Of a stretch of DNA of 64,000 bases, positions 46,486 through 58,711 are shown in pieces (position 1 is the stretch's first letter; each line of letters begins with the position of its first letter). The translations under genes were made by a program, and so were the position numbers. Below the pieces are notes generated by a model that had not been told where the DNA came from, ran no database searches, and saw only the letters and a program-made list of their open reading frames with translations. Source of the stretch: Rhizophagus irregularis (Eukaryota; Glomeromycota; Glomeromycetes; Glomerales; Glomeraceae); assembly GCF_026210795.1 (NCBI RefSeq), contig NC_089436.1, forward strand, positions 1,736,001-1,800,000, read 5' to 3'.

Positions 46486-48220
46486 ATTCTTTAATAGAAT
46501 TTTCTGGAATTTACTTTTGAATTATAATTGGAAGAAATTTGATTTAATAAAGAAGAAAGAAATTTGGGTTAAACGAATGAGAATAAAAGGAAAATATTTA
46601 CTTGTGAGATGAATTACGTAATTAGGAATGGATTATTAAGTAAAAGGTTTTTCTTATGTAAGATATAAATTGTGTTTTTGAATGTTAATAATGAGAGGAA
46701 ATGATCAAATATATCAATTCCTAAGAAAAAATATATATTTAAATTTTTTTTTTTATATTTATATAAAGTATCTCTGTAATTGAAAATTACTGGTCACAAG
46801 ATACTTTCATTATTATTTATAAAATGATTCTATTTAAATTTATATTTAAATTGTTAAGAAGAGAGAGGGAGAGTACTATTTACTAAACTTTTTAACAGTT
46901 GAATTTATTATTCCCCGATCTCCTAATAATCATTTTTTTGGGACTGTGTTTCTAACAGCCCTTTATATATGTTTTTATAAATATATATTATTCTGTGATC
47001 GACAGTATACTTAATATGTATATATACAGTAAACAATATAAAAAAAAAATTTTTATAATAAGGCTAATAAATAAATAAATAAATAATCGATATCCGATAT
47101 AAAAAATTTTTTTTTTCATTTAAAGGACAAGATATTATAAATCTTTTTATGAAACGAGATCCCTTTAATATAATAACAAATATTTATAATAATTAATTAA
47201 AATGTATTAAAAAAATATATATATATATCAAATACAGGTACTTTGACTTTCACTCAGTTGTATTTTCTTTAATTTAGAAAAAAGAGAAAAAGTTTCGTAA
47301 TGAATATTTATTAATGAATATTTATTAATAAAAAGTTTGAATCTTTTTATACTTGAAAATCTTTTCCTGTGAAATGGTTCTTTTTTTTTTCAATTTGTGT
47401 TCTGTATAACTTTTTGTGAGAAAACGCGGGTACCTTAGTAAACTATATCAAGTTAGATATTAGAGTTTATATTATTATTATAATAAGTATAATAAGTATT
47501 TCTATGATACATATACTTATGATACTGACGTATATAATATTCTGTAATAGTTTATATTGATATTTGTTTTGTTTTTTTTTGCATTTATTTGTTTTATTTA
47601 CTCATTTTCTTTTTAAAATAAACTGTAACTTAAGAAGTAGGATTCGAACTTAAAATGGATGAATTTGTTACGCGACCATTCAAATTTTGGCGCATGGCGT
47701 AAATAAACCCGATTGATGACAGGTCCTTTGAGAATTATATAATTTATATGATTGCGTTAACATGAGTTATCAATATATTAATATGGTAATATTATTATTA
47801 TTTAAAATTTTTAAAATTTTAAATTACAATTGAAATTTATTTATATTTGTAAGATCTTTCGGATAAAGCTTATTAAAATATTAGTAATGAAAGGTTTTTT
47901 AAATATTTTAATATATTTAATATATGCTTTCTCCGATTTTTTTCAAAAAAAAAAAGTCTATCTTTACGGATTTGATTCTAATTCGATCCCGAATATATTT
48001 AGTAACATAAATAGCTAAAATAAGTAATATCGTAACATCTCGTGATATCGTGCCTTATTTATTGTTTTATTGTTTCCCGTTGATCTTTAATTTTAAGATT
48101 TCGGATACGAGGGAAAGATGGAAGAGTCCATAAAAAATATATAAGAATATAAGAATATAAATATATTTCATATAATTTAAGAAACCTTTATGGAAACTCC
48201 GAAAAATCTAACCAACATCT
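46486..48220. other. Upstream region of the transcription factor and AT-rich DNA
   Basis: 46,486-46,960 is the probable promoter and leader of the minus-strand transcription factor (GAGAGAGGGAGAG tract at about 46,860). Beyond that, AT-rich DNA with (ATAA)n near 47,067-47,085, (AT)n near 47,215-47,229 and no supported gene. The frame at 47,830-48,018 is low complexity. Confidence 0.45.

Positions 48221-48253
<33 letters not shown>
48221..48253. repeat. (TCTA)n microsatellite
   Basis: About eight TCTA tetranucleotides in a row. No role is visible. Confidence 0.9.
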
Positions 48254-51200
48254 TAATAAGCTAATATCTTTTATATTATTATATTATTAAAAAATGAATA
48301 TTCATATTAAATTTAATCTTGAACGTTTGTATCACGGTAATAAAATGGTATGATCATTTATTTATGAAACAAAAAAAAAAAAATTTTAAATAAATATTAA
48401 AATTCAAAAAGGTTTTGTAAAAAAAGTTTAGATTTTAGTTTCGGAAAAATTAATGACTTGATTATATAAATGCCACATGGCATGTGGCCAATTAGATTTC
48501 ACTCAAAGATGTATGTATTTCATTAGAATTTTGGAATTTGGAATTTTGAAACTTACATATAACACGAAAGAACACGAAAAGATAATAATAATTATTTATG
48601 AACGAGTAAAATGAATAATTATAAACGATTCGTACTCTGTAACATATATTTTCGCGTTCTCGGAATTTCTAGATTAAAAATTGGCTAAATTTAGTTATCG
48701 ATTTATAGGTAACTCAGCTACCCGAGCATAATAATCTTTTTAGTTAAAAATTTAATATTAATTAAAGTTATTAATATTTTATAAATGCAAGAATTTGAAA
48801 TTGAGTTAATTAAAAAAATTGTTATATTATTGTGTTAAGGAGTAAATTAATTTGTACGATAGAAATGTTGGAAATGTCACCTAAATGATTTTATTATCAC
48901 TATATCAATAAGTCGTGTAATTTGTAGATCTTTTTTTTCTTTGTTTAAAATCTGAATTTTTAATTCACGTGTCATACCTTATTACAGCCCACCTTATCTT
49001 TTTAAAACCAATAAAATTTGCAGCTTTCTATCACACGATGTAACACGACAGGTATGTCATTTTACGGTCTCTCCCGCCATAAATTATGTAGTGATTGTCC
49101 AGATTAAAATCATTGTTTTCTTTGTCTACAAAATATTATTTACTAATCCTTTGACAAACGAATTTCCTTTAAGAATTACTCCCTCCCTTTTAGGTAGTTT
49201 AATTGAGCGGGGCCATTTGTTGTGTAACATTTTTTAACGCCCACGCGATAATTTTGCGCCATTATTAAATTAAATTTATTATTTATCGTATGACATTAAG
49301 ATGCAAACTATCCCTGATCATCAAAAATTTTATTTTGCTTTAACTTTTTTTGATTGATTCATTACGCCATTTTATCCCTCAAATTCTTTCGTAAACACAA
49401 AAATTCCCCCTACCCAATAAATTAAATTAAATCTTTTAAAAAGGAAAATTACGACAGCACGCGACAACACGATTTTAAATTCTAATGTTTTCATTTGTTC
49501 GTACAACTTTACTTAGGTTAAAAAAGGGAATCACATGCCGTTATAATGAACCTTTTTCAAATGAGGCTTATCGATTTTCACCACGAGACCAAACATCTTA
49601 ATCCATTCTTTGGCGTTATGATGACACAAAATAGAATATCTCTACATTTCTCAGAATACTCTAATCAACAACGGTCATAATATTTCCCGCGCCCGGGCCT
49701 ACACTATGTTTGACATAAAAGATGTCAAATTTTTATGGTTTTTTTTTTTCTTTTCTTTCTTTCTTTCTTTTTGCGCAGTAGATTATCATCACAAGTTATT
49801 TAATAAAATCATGCGAGATTTTCATTAATCACGACATTTTCGTTGTAAAGAAAGAGAAGAAGGCACGAGTGATATTCCAGCAAAAAAGTTTTTCTTAATA
49901 ATCATCATTTCCCCATATTTTTTATTGACGTTCCCTCCTTAAATTGTAAAATATGCATGATTACATATATGATTAACATTTATATTTATGTAATTACAAA
50001 TTCGTTGGCTGAAAATAAATTTTAGCCTCACGAGGTTTTCCTAATATAGATGGTTCATTTAATTAATTGGTTAACTACTTTATTACAAATGAATAAAAAT
50101 TATAAACTTTGGCGTAATGTTTTTGTTACATATCCACGTTTGTGTGATCCGAAACAGTCCGAGGAAATTTCGACTCAGTCAATAGTACATTCTATCACGT
50201 GACTTCACCTGGAAACATCCGTTATTACCGTTATTATGTGTTCCTACTTTTGTGTATTACGGAAAAATAAATAGATTTCTTTTATTATTCGGAGTTATTC
50301 AATCAATTCCGTTGACTTATTAAAATTTATCATTATTTTCTCGGTTCAAAAGGATAATAAATATTGGTATTCATATATTCAATGGAACTGAAAATGGCAA
50401 TAAACCGTAAAAAACAATAAATTTACCTATTTAAAATAGTTATATTCTCAAGGATATACTGTATATACGATTTTTAATACTTGAAATTATTATTTGTCAT
50501 CCAATTTATCTAGTGCTTTTATTTTGCTTTTTTATTTATTTATTGAATATATAATGAATATTTTATTTAAAAAATTACCTTCTATATGATTATTATTTAA
50601 ATTCTTTTCTTTCCTAATCATACTAACTTTTATTAATTTACCAAAAATTTTTGCTTTTTGATTTCAATATATATATTTCTTTTTTAATATTTTTAATTTT
50701 ACCGTTGCTAAACTTAACCGTGATTACAATCACCATCCCGGTTGTTTCACCACCTTTTTTAATTTTCATTAGAGATTATGATTATAAGGTCATTTGTCAC
50801 GTGATTTATATTATTTACGATTTGTAAGACGAAGTGAAACAATTATTTATATCAATATAGCATTCATTAATAAATTTTATTTCATTAATTATTATGATAT
50901 TATTACAATGAAATTTTTACAAAAATATACATTATCTGTTATCATTAGATAATGACTTAATTTCCCATATTATCATTATTGCTATCTATGAATAAGATTG
51001 ACTTTAACTGCAGGCTGCAGGCGGCAGGCCACACTTGTTTCTGCATTTCGTTTACTAATTCGATTTATATTCATTATATTCACAAGTTCTTTTATTTCCA
51101 CTTGTATTTTTCATTCTTTAAGTGAATACTTTATATTTATTTTCAGTATTTGGTTTATAATTATCTGAATAAATTAATTATCATCTAAAAAGTAATATAA

Positions 51201-51640
51201 TCAATCTCCTTGATATTTAGCATAACCTTTTAATAATACATATTTATCAAAAAAATCTATTAACTTTCTTTTATAAATTAAATTCTTTACTAATTTGTAA
51301 TATTTGTTCTTTATTAACTTTTATATAATATTTAAAATTAGTGATTTTCATTTTCTAAACTATTTTTATAATTATAATCAGAATAATTATAAAGAAAATC
51401 TGAAAAAAAATATATGTGTATAAATAAAGCTTTGGCATATTAATTTTATAAAATTCAGATAAAATTTGAAATAAATTCTGATAAAAATTTGGAATAAATT
51501 CAGATAAAATTCAAATAATATAATAATTATATATATATATATATATATATACAATAATAAAATAGAATAAAAATAATATTTATTTTTCTTACATAAAATA
51601 GTATTGCTGCCCAAAACTTATTTTGAACACTTCATCAGCC
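48254..51640. other. Long gene-free stretch
   Basis: No gene, tRNA or complete element found on either strand. 48,950-49,720 is less AT-rich and contains CCCTCCC and CGCGCC patches. Pyrimidine tracts at 49,740-49,770 (CTTTCTTTCTTTC) and an (AT)n run near 51,520-51,550 are the only simple repeats. A palindromic CTGCAGGCTGCAGGCGGCAGG patch lies at about 51,010-51,030. Confidence 0.4.
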
Positions 51641-53055
51641 TTTGCTTTTTCTTAAACATATCTAAGTTTAGTACAAAGTTAGCAATTTTCAAATAATTAG
51701 CTTCTAAAATCAAACAATGTAAAAGTGTTACCCATATGACCATATCACATGCATTTTAATATTGCAATAAGTTTTAGCAGATACTTAAAATTACTTGGCT
51801 AATATTTTGCAAAATTAATTTGAATTATATTTTTTTACCCTGCAGATTGATAGATCAAAAAGAAATTGAAGTATTAAGTAATTATTAATTAATCTTTTGA
51901 AATTTAGTAATAAAAAATAGGATGATCAATTAATATTCCTACTCATATTTTAGCAACTTTGGAAAGGCTTATGAGAGATAAAGTTTGTATTAAACCTGAA
52001 GGATATCAATTTTAAAGATTCTGAGCAAAACTGAAATATTTAATTATTTGACTAAACTGAAATAGTTTAGTCATTTAAAATTGAAAAACAAAATAGCAAA
52101 ATTTAATATTTTATAGCATTTATGTAGATTTTTTATAGATTTTCATGGATTTTTAATTATAATAATTATTTATAAAAATATTATATTTAAATTTATATTA
52201 AAATATAATACTTTTTAAAAAAATTTATAAAACTATTATATATATAATATAATTTGAATTTTTCTAATTATCATCAAGGGTAATGATTACCAATGACTGA
52301 AATTATAATAATCAACCAGCATTAAAAAAATATAGTGCCAGTAAAAATTGATAATTCTGGCCAATGATGATGATTACTCCCAATAATTTAAAGTAAAAAA
52401 CATATAATTTTATATATTTTTATAATAAAACTATAATTAAAATTAAAATTAAAAATTATTACTATTTAGTTTAATCAATAATGAAATTAAAACTAGTTGG
52501 TGGTAAAACCAAAATTTTTAGCAAAAAGAGTTTAGCCAAGTATTATTAGTCAATTTTATTGAAAATTAAAAAAATTAATACTATGTTTTAATTGTAATAA
52601 ACTAATTTCTTCAGTTTGTGATTGATGTCCATTACATATTAGAAGTTATTATATATTTAATATTATAACAGGTTTTAATTAAAGAAGCAAAAAAAACTTA
52701 TAAGCAAATAATAGACGCTTATAAAGATATACTTGCAAATTTTAATATTACTCTTTATATGGAATGCTTTTATTCAATAAAATTAGAAGAGAGAGAATAT
52801 TGTGATAATTGTTAGTTAGAATAAGTATTAAAAGATTATTTCAGCCAACTTTATATCTAAATTTTAGCTAGAATTTTGGATATAATATCTGTTAAATTTT
52901 CATTAGATTTGCTTTTTATATTTTTTTTATTAAAGTTTTATGATTATTAATATATTATTTAATAAAGTAATTTGTGCAGAATTCTTTCTTGACTAAGGAA
53001 AAATTAAAACCATTCTGCAGATTTTTCTATATTTTTACAGAGAATTATTTATTAG
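51641..53055. other. Decayed transposon-like DNA with a TAATCAT word repeat
   Basis: 51,900-52,030 and 52,676-52,820 read as short coding-like fragments (LATLERLMRDKVCIKPEGYQ; KEAKKTYKQIIDAYKDILAN) bounded by stops, of unknown family. 52,262-52,385 is a small word repeat: ATTATCATCAAGGGTAATGA on one side and ATGATGATGATTACTCCC on the other, flanking a core with TATAGTGCCAGTAAAAATT and TAATTCTGGCCAATG. Confidence 0.45.
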
Positions 53056-53062
53056 ATTTACC

Positions 53063-53355
53063 AGAACTCCAGACATTATATATACAACTCAGAGAGTAAC
53101 TTTTTAGCAAATTGGTCTAAATTTTTAAAAAAAATCACATTTTTTGTGATTATCTCTGCATCCAGTAGTTCAATTTATGCGAACTTTTTTTTGTTTTGTA
53201 GCCCTTATCGAACTCTATAAATAAAAAAAAATCCATATGAATCAGATCACTGAATGCTGAGATAATCACAAAAAACTGAAAATAAAAAAAAAGCAAATTG
53301 GGTTTTTTTTGGCAAAAAATCAGTTGTGAGTTCTATAAAAGATGTCTGGAATCCT
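53063..53355. mobile_element. hAT-like MITE, 293 bp, perfect 8-bp duplication
   Basis: Inverted ends AGAACTCCAGACATTATATA (left) and AGGATTCCAGACATCTTTTA (reverse complement of the right end). Flanked by GATTTACC at 53,055-53,062 and 53,356-53,363. The interior is the inverted equivalent of 36,900-37,456 (TTTTTAGCAAATTGG, ATCCAGTAGTTCAATT, GATAATCACAAAAA), so the two are the same family. No ORF. Confidence 0.88.
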
Positions 53356-53589
53356 GATTTACCACCTTGTACTTTTAGTACTGCAGGAGAGATGGAAAAT
53401 AGATAAGAAAACATATACAGTCAACTCTCTTTATAGTCACACATTTGGGACAGTCCATATTTGGTGATTATAAAGAGATGTGACTATATAAAAAATTTCT
53501 TATATTTGTATATCATAATTCCGGCCAAAAATTAACATAATTTTAAGTTTTCAAATTTAGAATTATACTTAAAACTTTATTGTATCGTA

Positions 53590-54387
53590 ACTTCGCCAAT
53601 ATTAATCGTAGAGAGATGATCTTACCGCCATTCGATTCGTCTTGATGAGACGGTTCTAATGGTATAAAATACGTCGAAATCCAATCACTAGATTAATTTC
53701 CGAAATTAAAAAAATATTAATGGTTTTTGTGTAATAACTCTGCCAATATTAATCGTAGAGAGATGATCTTACCGCCATTCGATTCGTCTTGATGAGACGG
53801 TTCTAATGGTATAAAATACGTCGAAATCCAATCACTAGATTAATTTCCGAAATTAAAAAAATATTAATGGTTTTTGTGTAATAACTCTGCCAATATTAAT
53901 CGTAGAGAGATGATCTTACCGCCATTCGATTCGTCTTGATGAGACGGTTCTAATGGTATAAAAATACGTCGAAATCCAATCACTAGATTAATTTCCGAAA
54001 TTAAAAAAATATTAATGGTTTTTGTGTAATAACTCTGCCAATATTGATCCTAGAAAGACGATCTTACTACCATTCGATTCTTCTTGATGAGACGAATCTA
54101 ATGGTATAAGATACATCGAAATTCAATCACTAGATCAATTTCCGAAATTAAAAAATATTAAATGGTTTTTAAGTAATAACTCCGTCAATATTGATCACAG
54201 AGAGATGAGCTTACCACCATTCGATTCGTCTCGATGAGGCGATTCCAACGAGCTATAAATCGTCTTTTTACAATCACTAGGTACCGAGAAATCTAGCAAA
54301 ATGTCAAATGGCGCAGTAAACGTAAATCAAGAAATATTATAATGCCGATGTTCAACATTTTGTTGAATAACTCGTCAGCCAGTGATC
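53590..54387. repeat. Hairpin satellite, 147-bp unit, five copies
   Basis: The phrase GAGAGATGAT or its variants starts at 53,611, 53,758, 53,905, 54,053 and 54,200 (spacing 147-148 bp). Each unit has an inverted repeat (CCATTCGATTCGTCT, four bases, AGACGGTTCTAATGG) able to form a hairpin. The first three units are almost identical; the last two are diverged. A sixth partial unit continues after the SINE at 55,389-55,460. Related single units lie at 1,560-1,812 and 9,781-9,822. Confidence 0.92.
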
Positions 54388-54404
54388 AGAAAAGGATAAA
54401 ACTA

Positions 54405-55372
54405 GGGTTGGTCACCCTATCTCGGTGGTTAGTCACTGAGACTCTCATTAAGCCTGAGTATGGTGAGGTCGCAGGTTCGATTCCCATGCCACGGAAATAA
54501 AAAGAATTTTACTGCGAACGCTACAACCAATAGCGTGAAGGTACAGGGATTAGTGTAGTTGGACTGCATCATGGTGAATTAGTGTGTACGGTTAGGCCAC
54601 ACATTTCAACTAAGGGTCATGGTGTCCTTCTAACGTTCCCTATGAGGCCACAGGCGCGCAGTCCCCTGTCCTCGGCGTCACTACTATACCTGGGGACTTC
54701 CTGTTCAGGTGGTCACTCCACGATACCACTTGGGGTCAGTAATGGCTAGATGGTTGTCCTAGATGGTAAAGCTGAGGGGTGCAATGTCTTAGTGGTAGTT
54801 TGACCTTCTGTTAGGTCTTGGCAAGCCGTAGGTGTTCGTGCGCGCGAACAGGTAGCGTGGTTATGGGGTTCGATTACCATAGGTCCTGGTTGGTGATCCC
54901 TGGTGGTTGATACCCACGCGGGGTGATCCTGGACAGAAGCCTGCTACTTCCTGTCCGAGTGGTCACTACAAAGTATACCACTTGGGGTAAACAACTGTAC
55001 TATCGGCGCGTAATCAGATAGAAAGGCAAAAGGGCTTTCGAGTGAGACTTAGTACCTAAAATGGTGGTATGGAAGGGTACTAGATGGTTGATGTTACCTG
55101 TCGAAAGTCCTCCATGAAAGTAGATGCTCTCTAAAGGTCGTTAAATAAATTGAGTATCAGTATCGTACAATGGGTATAGGATGAGTAGGCGGCGTGTACA
55201 CAGCTTCGATCAGCCTATAATGGCCCGATGGGGGATGTCTTCTATAGTGGTGCTGTTACCTGAGGAATTAAGTACTCGGTATAATGGTTGCCCATTGAAG
55301 ATGATAGGACACAGACCCGAGATTAGTCTCATAAGAGGCAATGGGGTGGTCTAACGGCCGTAAACATTAGCG
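54405..55372 (+). mobile_element. tRNA-derived SINE, 968 bp, 17-bp target duplication
   Basis: The body is conspicuously GC-rich in an AT-rich setting and is flanked by AGAAAAGGATAAAACTA at 54,388-54,404 and 55,373-55,389. The 5' end resembles a tRNA: A-box-like TATCTCGGTGGTTAG and a B box GGTTCGATTCC (about 54,473-54,483). A second tRNA-like stretch starts near 54,776 (GGGGTGCAATGTCTTAGTGG) with GGGTTCGATTACC near 54,867. The phrases CTTCCTGTTCAGGTGGTCAC and CTTCCTGTCCGAGTGGTCAC, each followed by a CCACTTGGGGT box, occur twice, so the element is a dimer-like repeat. No protein frame, and no A-rich tail at the 3' end. Confidence 0.85.
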
Positions 55373-55670
55373 AGAAAAGGATAAAACTACCACCATTCGA
55401 TTCGTCTCAGTGAGACGATTCTAACAAGCTATGATACATCTTTGTACGATTATTAGATGCCAAGTTATTTAATATATTCTTTATATAACTGTGATTATAA
55501 ACGGGTTTTTTTAATATAAGATTTTTGAGGATAGGTGTGATAGTGACTATAGATAGATTGTGACTATATAGGATAGATTTTAATAATAAAGTGTTTTGAA
55601 CATTCAACTGGTGTGACTATATAGTAGAATGTGACTATAACGGGAGTGACTATAGAGGGAGTTGACTGTA

Positions 55671-57407
55671 TTTTTTATTAAATATATGAATTTTCTGATA
55701 GTTGAAATTGTTAAATTTAAATAAATAATATACTATTATTTAATAAGCCAATTTTTATAAAACCATTTTTCTGATATATATTTTTCATTAGACAAATAAA
55801 TTTTTTGGCAAAATAGAATTATTAAACTTAAATTTTTTTGTTAAATTTATATAAATAAGATGCTAGTTAATAAGTTGGCTGCAATTCTTGATATGTAATT
55901 TTTGTTAGATTTATGATAAGTGAATTGGAGCAGTTAGACTTATTTTTTAAAATTTTGTTAAACTTATTGTTTCATTAGACTTATTTATGGAATAATAAAA
56001 ACAGTTAGATTATTTTTATTAAACTTAAGTAATAAATATAATATTTAATGAGTTAATTTATGTAAAATCAATTCCTGATATATATTAATTTGTTAAACTT
56101 AATAAATATAACCAAAAAGTTGATATAGAAATTAAAATTTTAGAGCTTTTAAAAGCTTTTTTCTAATATATAATAAAAATTGATATGCTTTTTAAAGTTG
56201 GAGAACTCATACAGTATTTGAAAATATAATATTAAAATTAAAAATCTAGAGTTAATAGAAGCTTTTTTAATATTAATTAAAAAATTAATATACTTTCTAA
56301 GCTTGAAAAGTCCACGCACACAATATTTCAATGGGGGTAAACCTTCAGTCCTTAAACCCCATTTTCATATTGTGTAGTAATATTAAATAATTATTTATAT
56401 GATGAATACATCTAAAGGAAAACTTATTTTTTTTGAATATTTATAAATAATTACAATCCAATAATAAGTAAGGATAAATGTTTACATAGAAACATATAGT
56501 TCATATATATGGACTAGGTAAATTCTTTACTATAAGGAGTGACAAATTCAACATATTCATAATTTATATAACAGTTCATTAAAAAGATAATTTAAAGTCA
56601 TTAAAACAAATCTGTCGTATAATCTTATTAATGTTAAATTGAAGAGTTTTTATATTTCCAATTAATAGAAGCAGAATCTACAACTAATAATGTGATATAC
56701 ATGAATATTTAATTTACTGTGCTATATGTAATATACTTTTATATAGCCTATTAAATAAGCAATTAGCAAAAAAATTATCTTTTTTTTATCATTGGGAAAA
56801 TATGTGTAAAAATACATATAAAAATAAATATAAAAGTTCAGGAGTTTTAGCTTATGATACATAATATATTATATGATATAAATCACGAAGACTCTTTTCA
56901 CTTTCAATCAGAAACAATAATTTTCGGTGATGATTAAGGATGAATTCTGCATGTGATAAAAGTCAATTCTGTAAAATTCTGTAATTTGGCCAGAATTATG
57001 CAAAGTCAGCCAACGATTCGCAAATTCTGGCCAAACTTAATGTTAGCCAGAATTACGATAATTGAAAAATTTGAAAATTATCAACAACACAGAAAATCAT
57101 AGAATACAGGATTTACCGGCTAAGATTTCAATAGTGAGAAATATTCTGGGTAAAGTAAAATAGTCATCAGTTATACTTATACGAGACATGTATGCAAGGT
57201 CAAAAATAAATGAATGAAATTAACCTTAGTAAAACCCATTTAGGACGAACAGCTTCAACTATAGTCTTGTTTAGGAACTTCTAGTATCGGCAATAATTTT
57301 TCTGAAGTATTGTATACTGCAGTTCATTAATTACCAATTTAATTATCATGATTTAAGATCCGATATAATTTTAATATAACATTTTTTTCTCATCAAAAAA
57401 GTACCGA
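55671..57407. other. AT-rich intergenic with GGCCAGAATTA words
   Basis: Mostly featureless AT-rich DNA. 56,975-57,060 carries four copies of the word GGCCAGAATTA or its complement (TTTGGCCAGAATTATGC, AAATTCTGGCCAAAC, TTAGCCAGAATTACG), the same word found in several elements of this window. No gene is supported; the open frames at 55,407-55,607 and 56,149-56,331 are low complexity. Confidence 0.4.
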
Positions 57408-57970
57408 TGGAAGGTCAACAACCTAACCAACAACAAGAAGGTCAACCTAACCCAGCTTTACAATAAACTTGGTACGCAAGACTGTGGGAAGTTTCGAAAA
57501 AAATTAATGGTAAAAAGTTTTCTGCGCCATTTCTTTGCTAGTCAACATATCAATAAATCTGTATATTTATTATATATATCTTTAGTTTTCGTTAGCACTC
57601 TCGTTAAAGCCATTCAACTTATTGGATCACTAATATCCTTTATATCCTTGTTAATTTACCCTATCTGAATAAACAACGTATGTACAGTAACCTTAAATGA
57701 TGCCACCTGTTTCACATAATAACATCTTGATTTTCTAGGAAATTACCGCAATAAACAAAGATATAAGAAAAAGTATGAATTCAGGGTTTGAAGAGATTGC
57801 CAGGATGAATAAATGTTTGAATGTCAACTCGATCTCGTCAATAAAGAGATTTCAGTTATGAACAAAATATATGAGGGCGAAATTGGTCTCATTGAAGGTA
57901 AACTTAATCTCATCAATAAAATCAATAAAGAGATTAAATTATTCGATGGTAAACATGTATTAATTTAGAG
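57408..57970 (+). pseudogene. Broken gene for a TM plus coiled-coil protein
   Basis: Start MEGQQPNQQQEGQPNPALQ at 57,408, then a stop (57,465) followed in frame by TWYARLWEVSKKIN and a donor (GTAAAAAG). After a 3' splice site (about 57,583) comes FVSTLVKAIQLIGSLISFIS, a hydrophobic segment ending in a second stop just before a GTATGT donor. The last exon (from about 57,740) encodes EITAINKDIRKSMNSGFEEI, a frameshift, then a heptad-like NKEISVMNKIYEGEIGLIEG. Splice sites survive but two stops and a frameshift break it. The family is unknown. Confidence 0.55.
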
Positions 57971-58711
57971 GTAAGAATTTATGAGCCATATTGAATAATT
58001 TTGTGTCAATTACAGAATTTTATTGTAATTCTATTATAGTAACTGACTGACACCGGCCCTGAAAAAATGCATACAGCTCATAGTAAAAAATTTTTTTCAT
58101 CACCTGACTCCTATATATACAGTATATTTCTGGGTCAGTTGTATTATTAATCATTTTTTTAAAAAAAAAAGAATAAGGGAAAAAGAAAAAAAAAAGAAAA
58201 TCATGATTGTATTGATTGTATCTTTTTTTTAAAAAAAACTTTATTCTGCTAGTTATGCTTGTTGTACTTGTCATTCTTTACTGAAGATAAATGAAAAATT
58301 AACCTATACAAAAATGTAGGGCCAATGTTACTTGTTTTATTATGAAAGAATTAAGAACATTAAATAATGGCTTTAGGGAAATTTCTTCTTGCTAATAATG
58401 AAAAAAACACTTCAAATTTATGTAAAACAAATTTATAGCTTAATAATAATAAGTCTCTAATAACTTGCTAAGCTGTGTATTTATATTGGTTAAAAATCAT
58501 AAGTCCAATGTGGGCAAACTTTATTATTAATAGCAAATTAGAATTAGATGGAATATTACTTATAAAATGTACATATATTTAAAAAATTCTTTATTATATT
58601 TTTGTAAAGCCAGCTGGCTAAGAAAATAAATGTAAAAAATGGAATGTTTCTATTTAGTATTATTATCTAACCATCTGCTAATTTACTTATTTTGAATTAC
58701 TTAGTATTCTG
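57971..58711. other. Intergenic AT-rich DNA
   Basis: No gene supported. The minus-strand frame 58,020-58,274 is low complexity through poly-A/T tracts. A palindromic GCCAGCTGGC occurs near 58,609. Confidence 0.35.

Larger units (their letters stand above)
53418..55668. mobile_element. Composite TA-flanked MITE with nested satellite and SINE
   Basis: Ends CAGTCAACTCTCTTTATAGT (left) and CAGTCAACTCCCTCTATAGT (reverse complement of the right end). TA is duplicated at 53,416-53,417 and 55,669-55,670. The word GTGACTATA repeats in both arms (53,430-53,490 and 55,540-55,668). Near 53,520 lies the TTCCGGCCAAAAATTAAC core. The interior is filled by the hairpin satellite (53,590-54,350), itself split by a SINE (54,405-55,372). 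The 2.25-kb span is therefore a layered insertion, with the MITE ends outermost. Confidence 0.8.

Noticed and set aside
47630-47710. Possible minus-strand tRNA (GTTCGAATCC B box)
   Set aside because: No acceptor or T-stem pairing could be formed around the B-box-like word.
53590-54350. CRISPR-like array
   Set aside because: The repeats are contiguous 147-bp satellite units in a eukaryotic genome, with no unique spacers.
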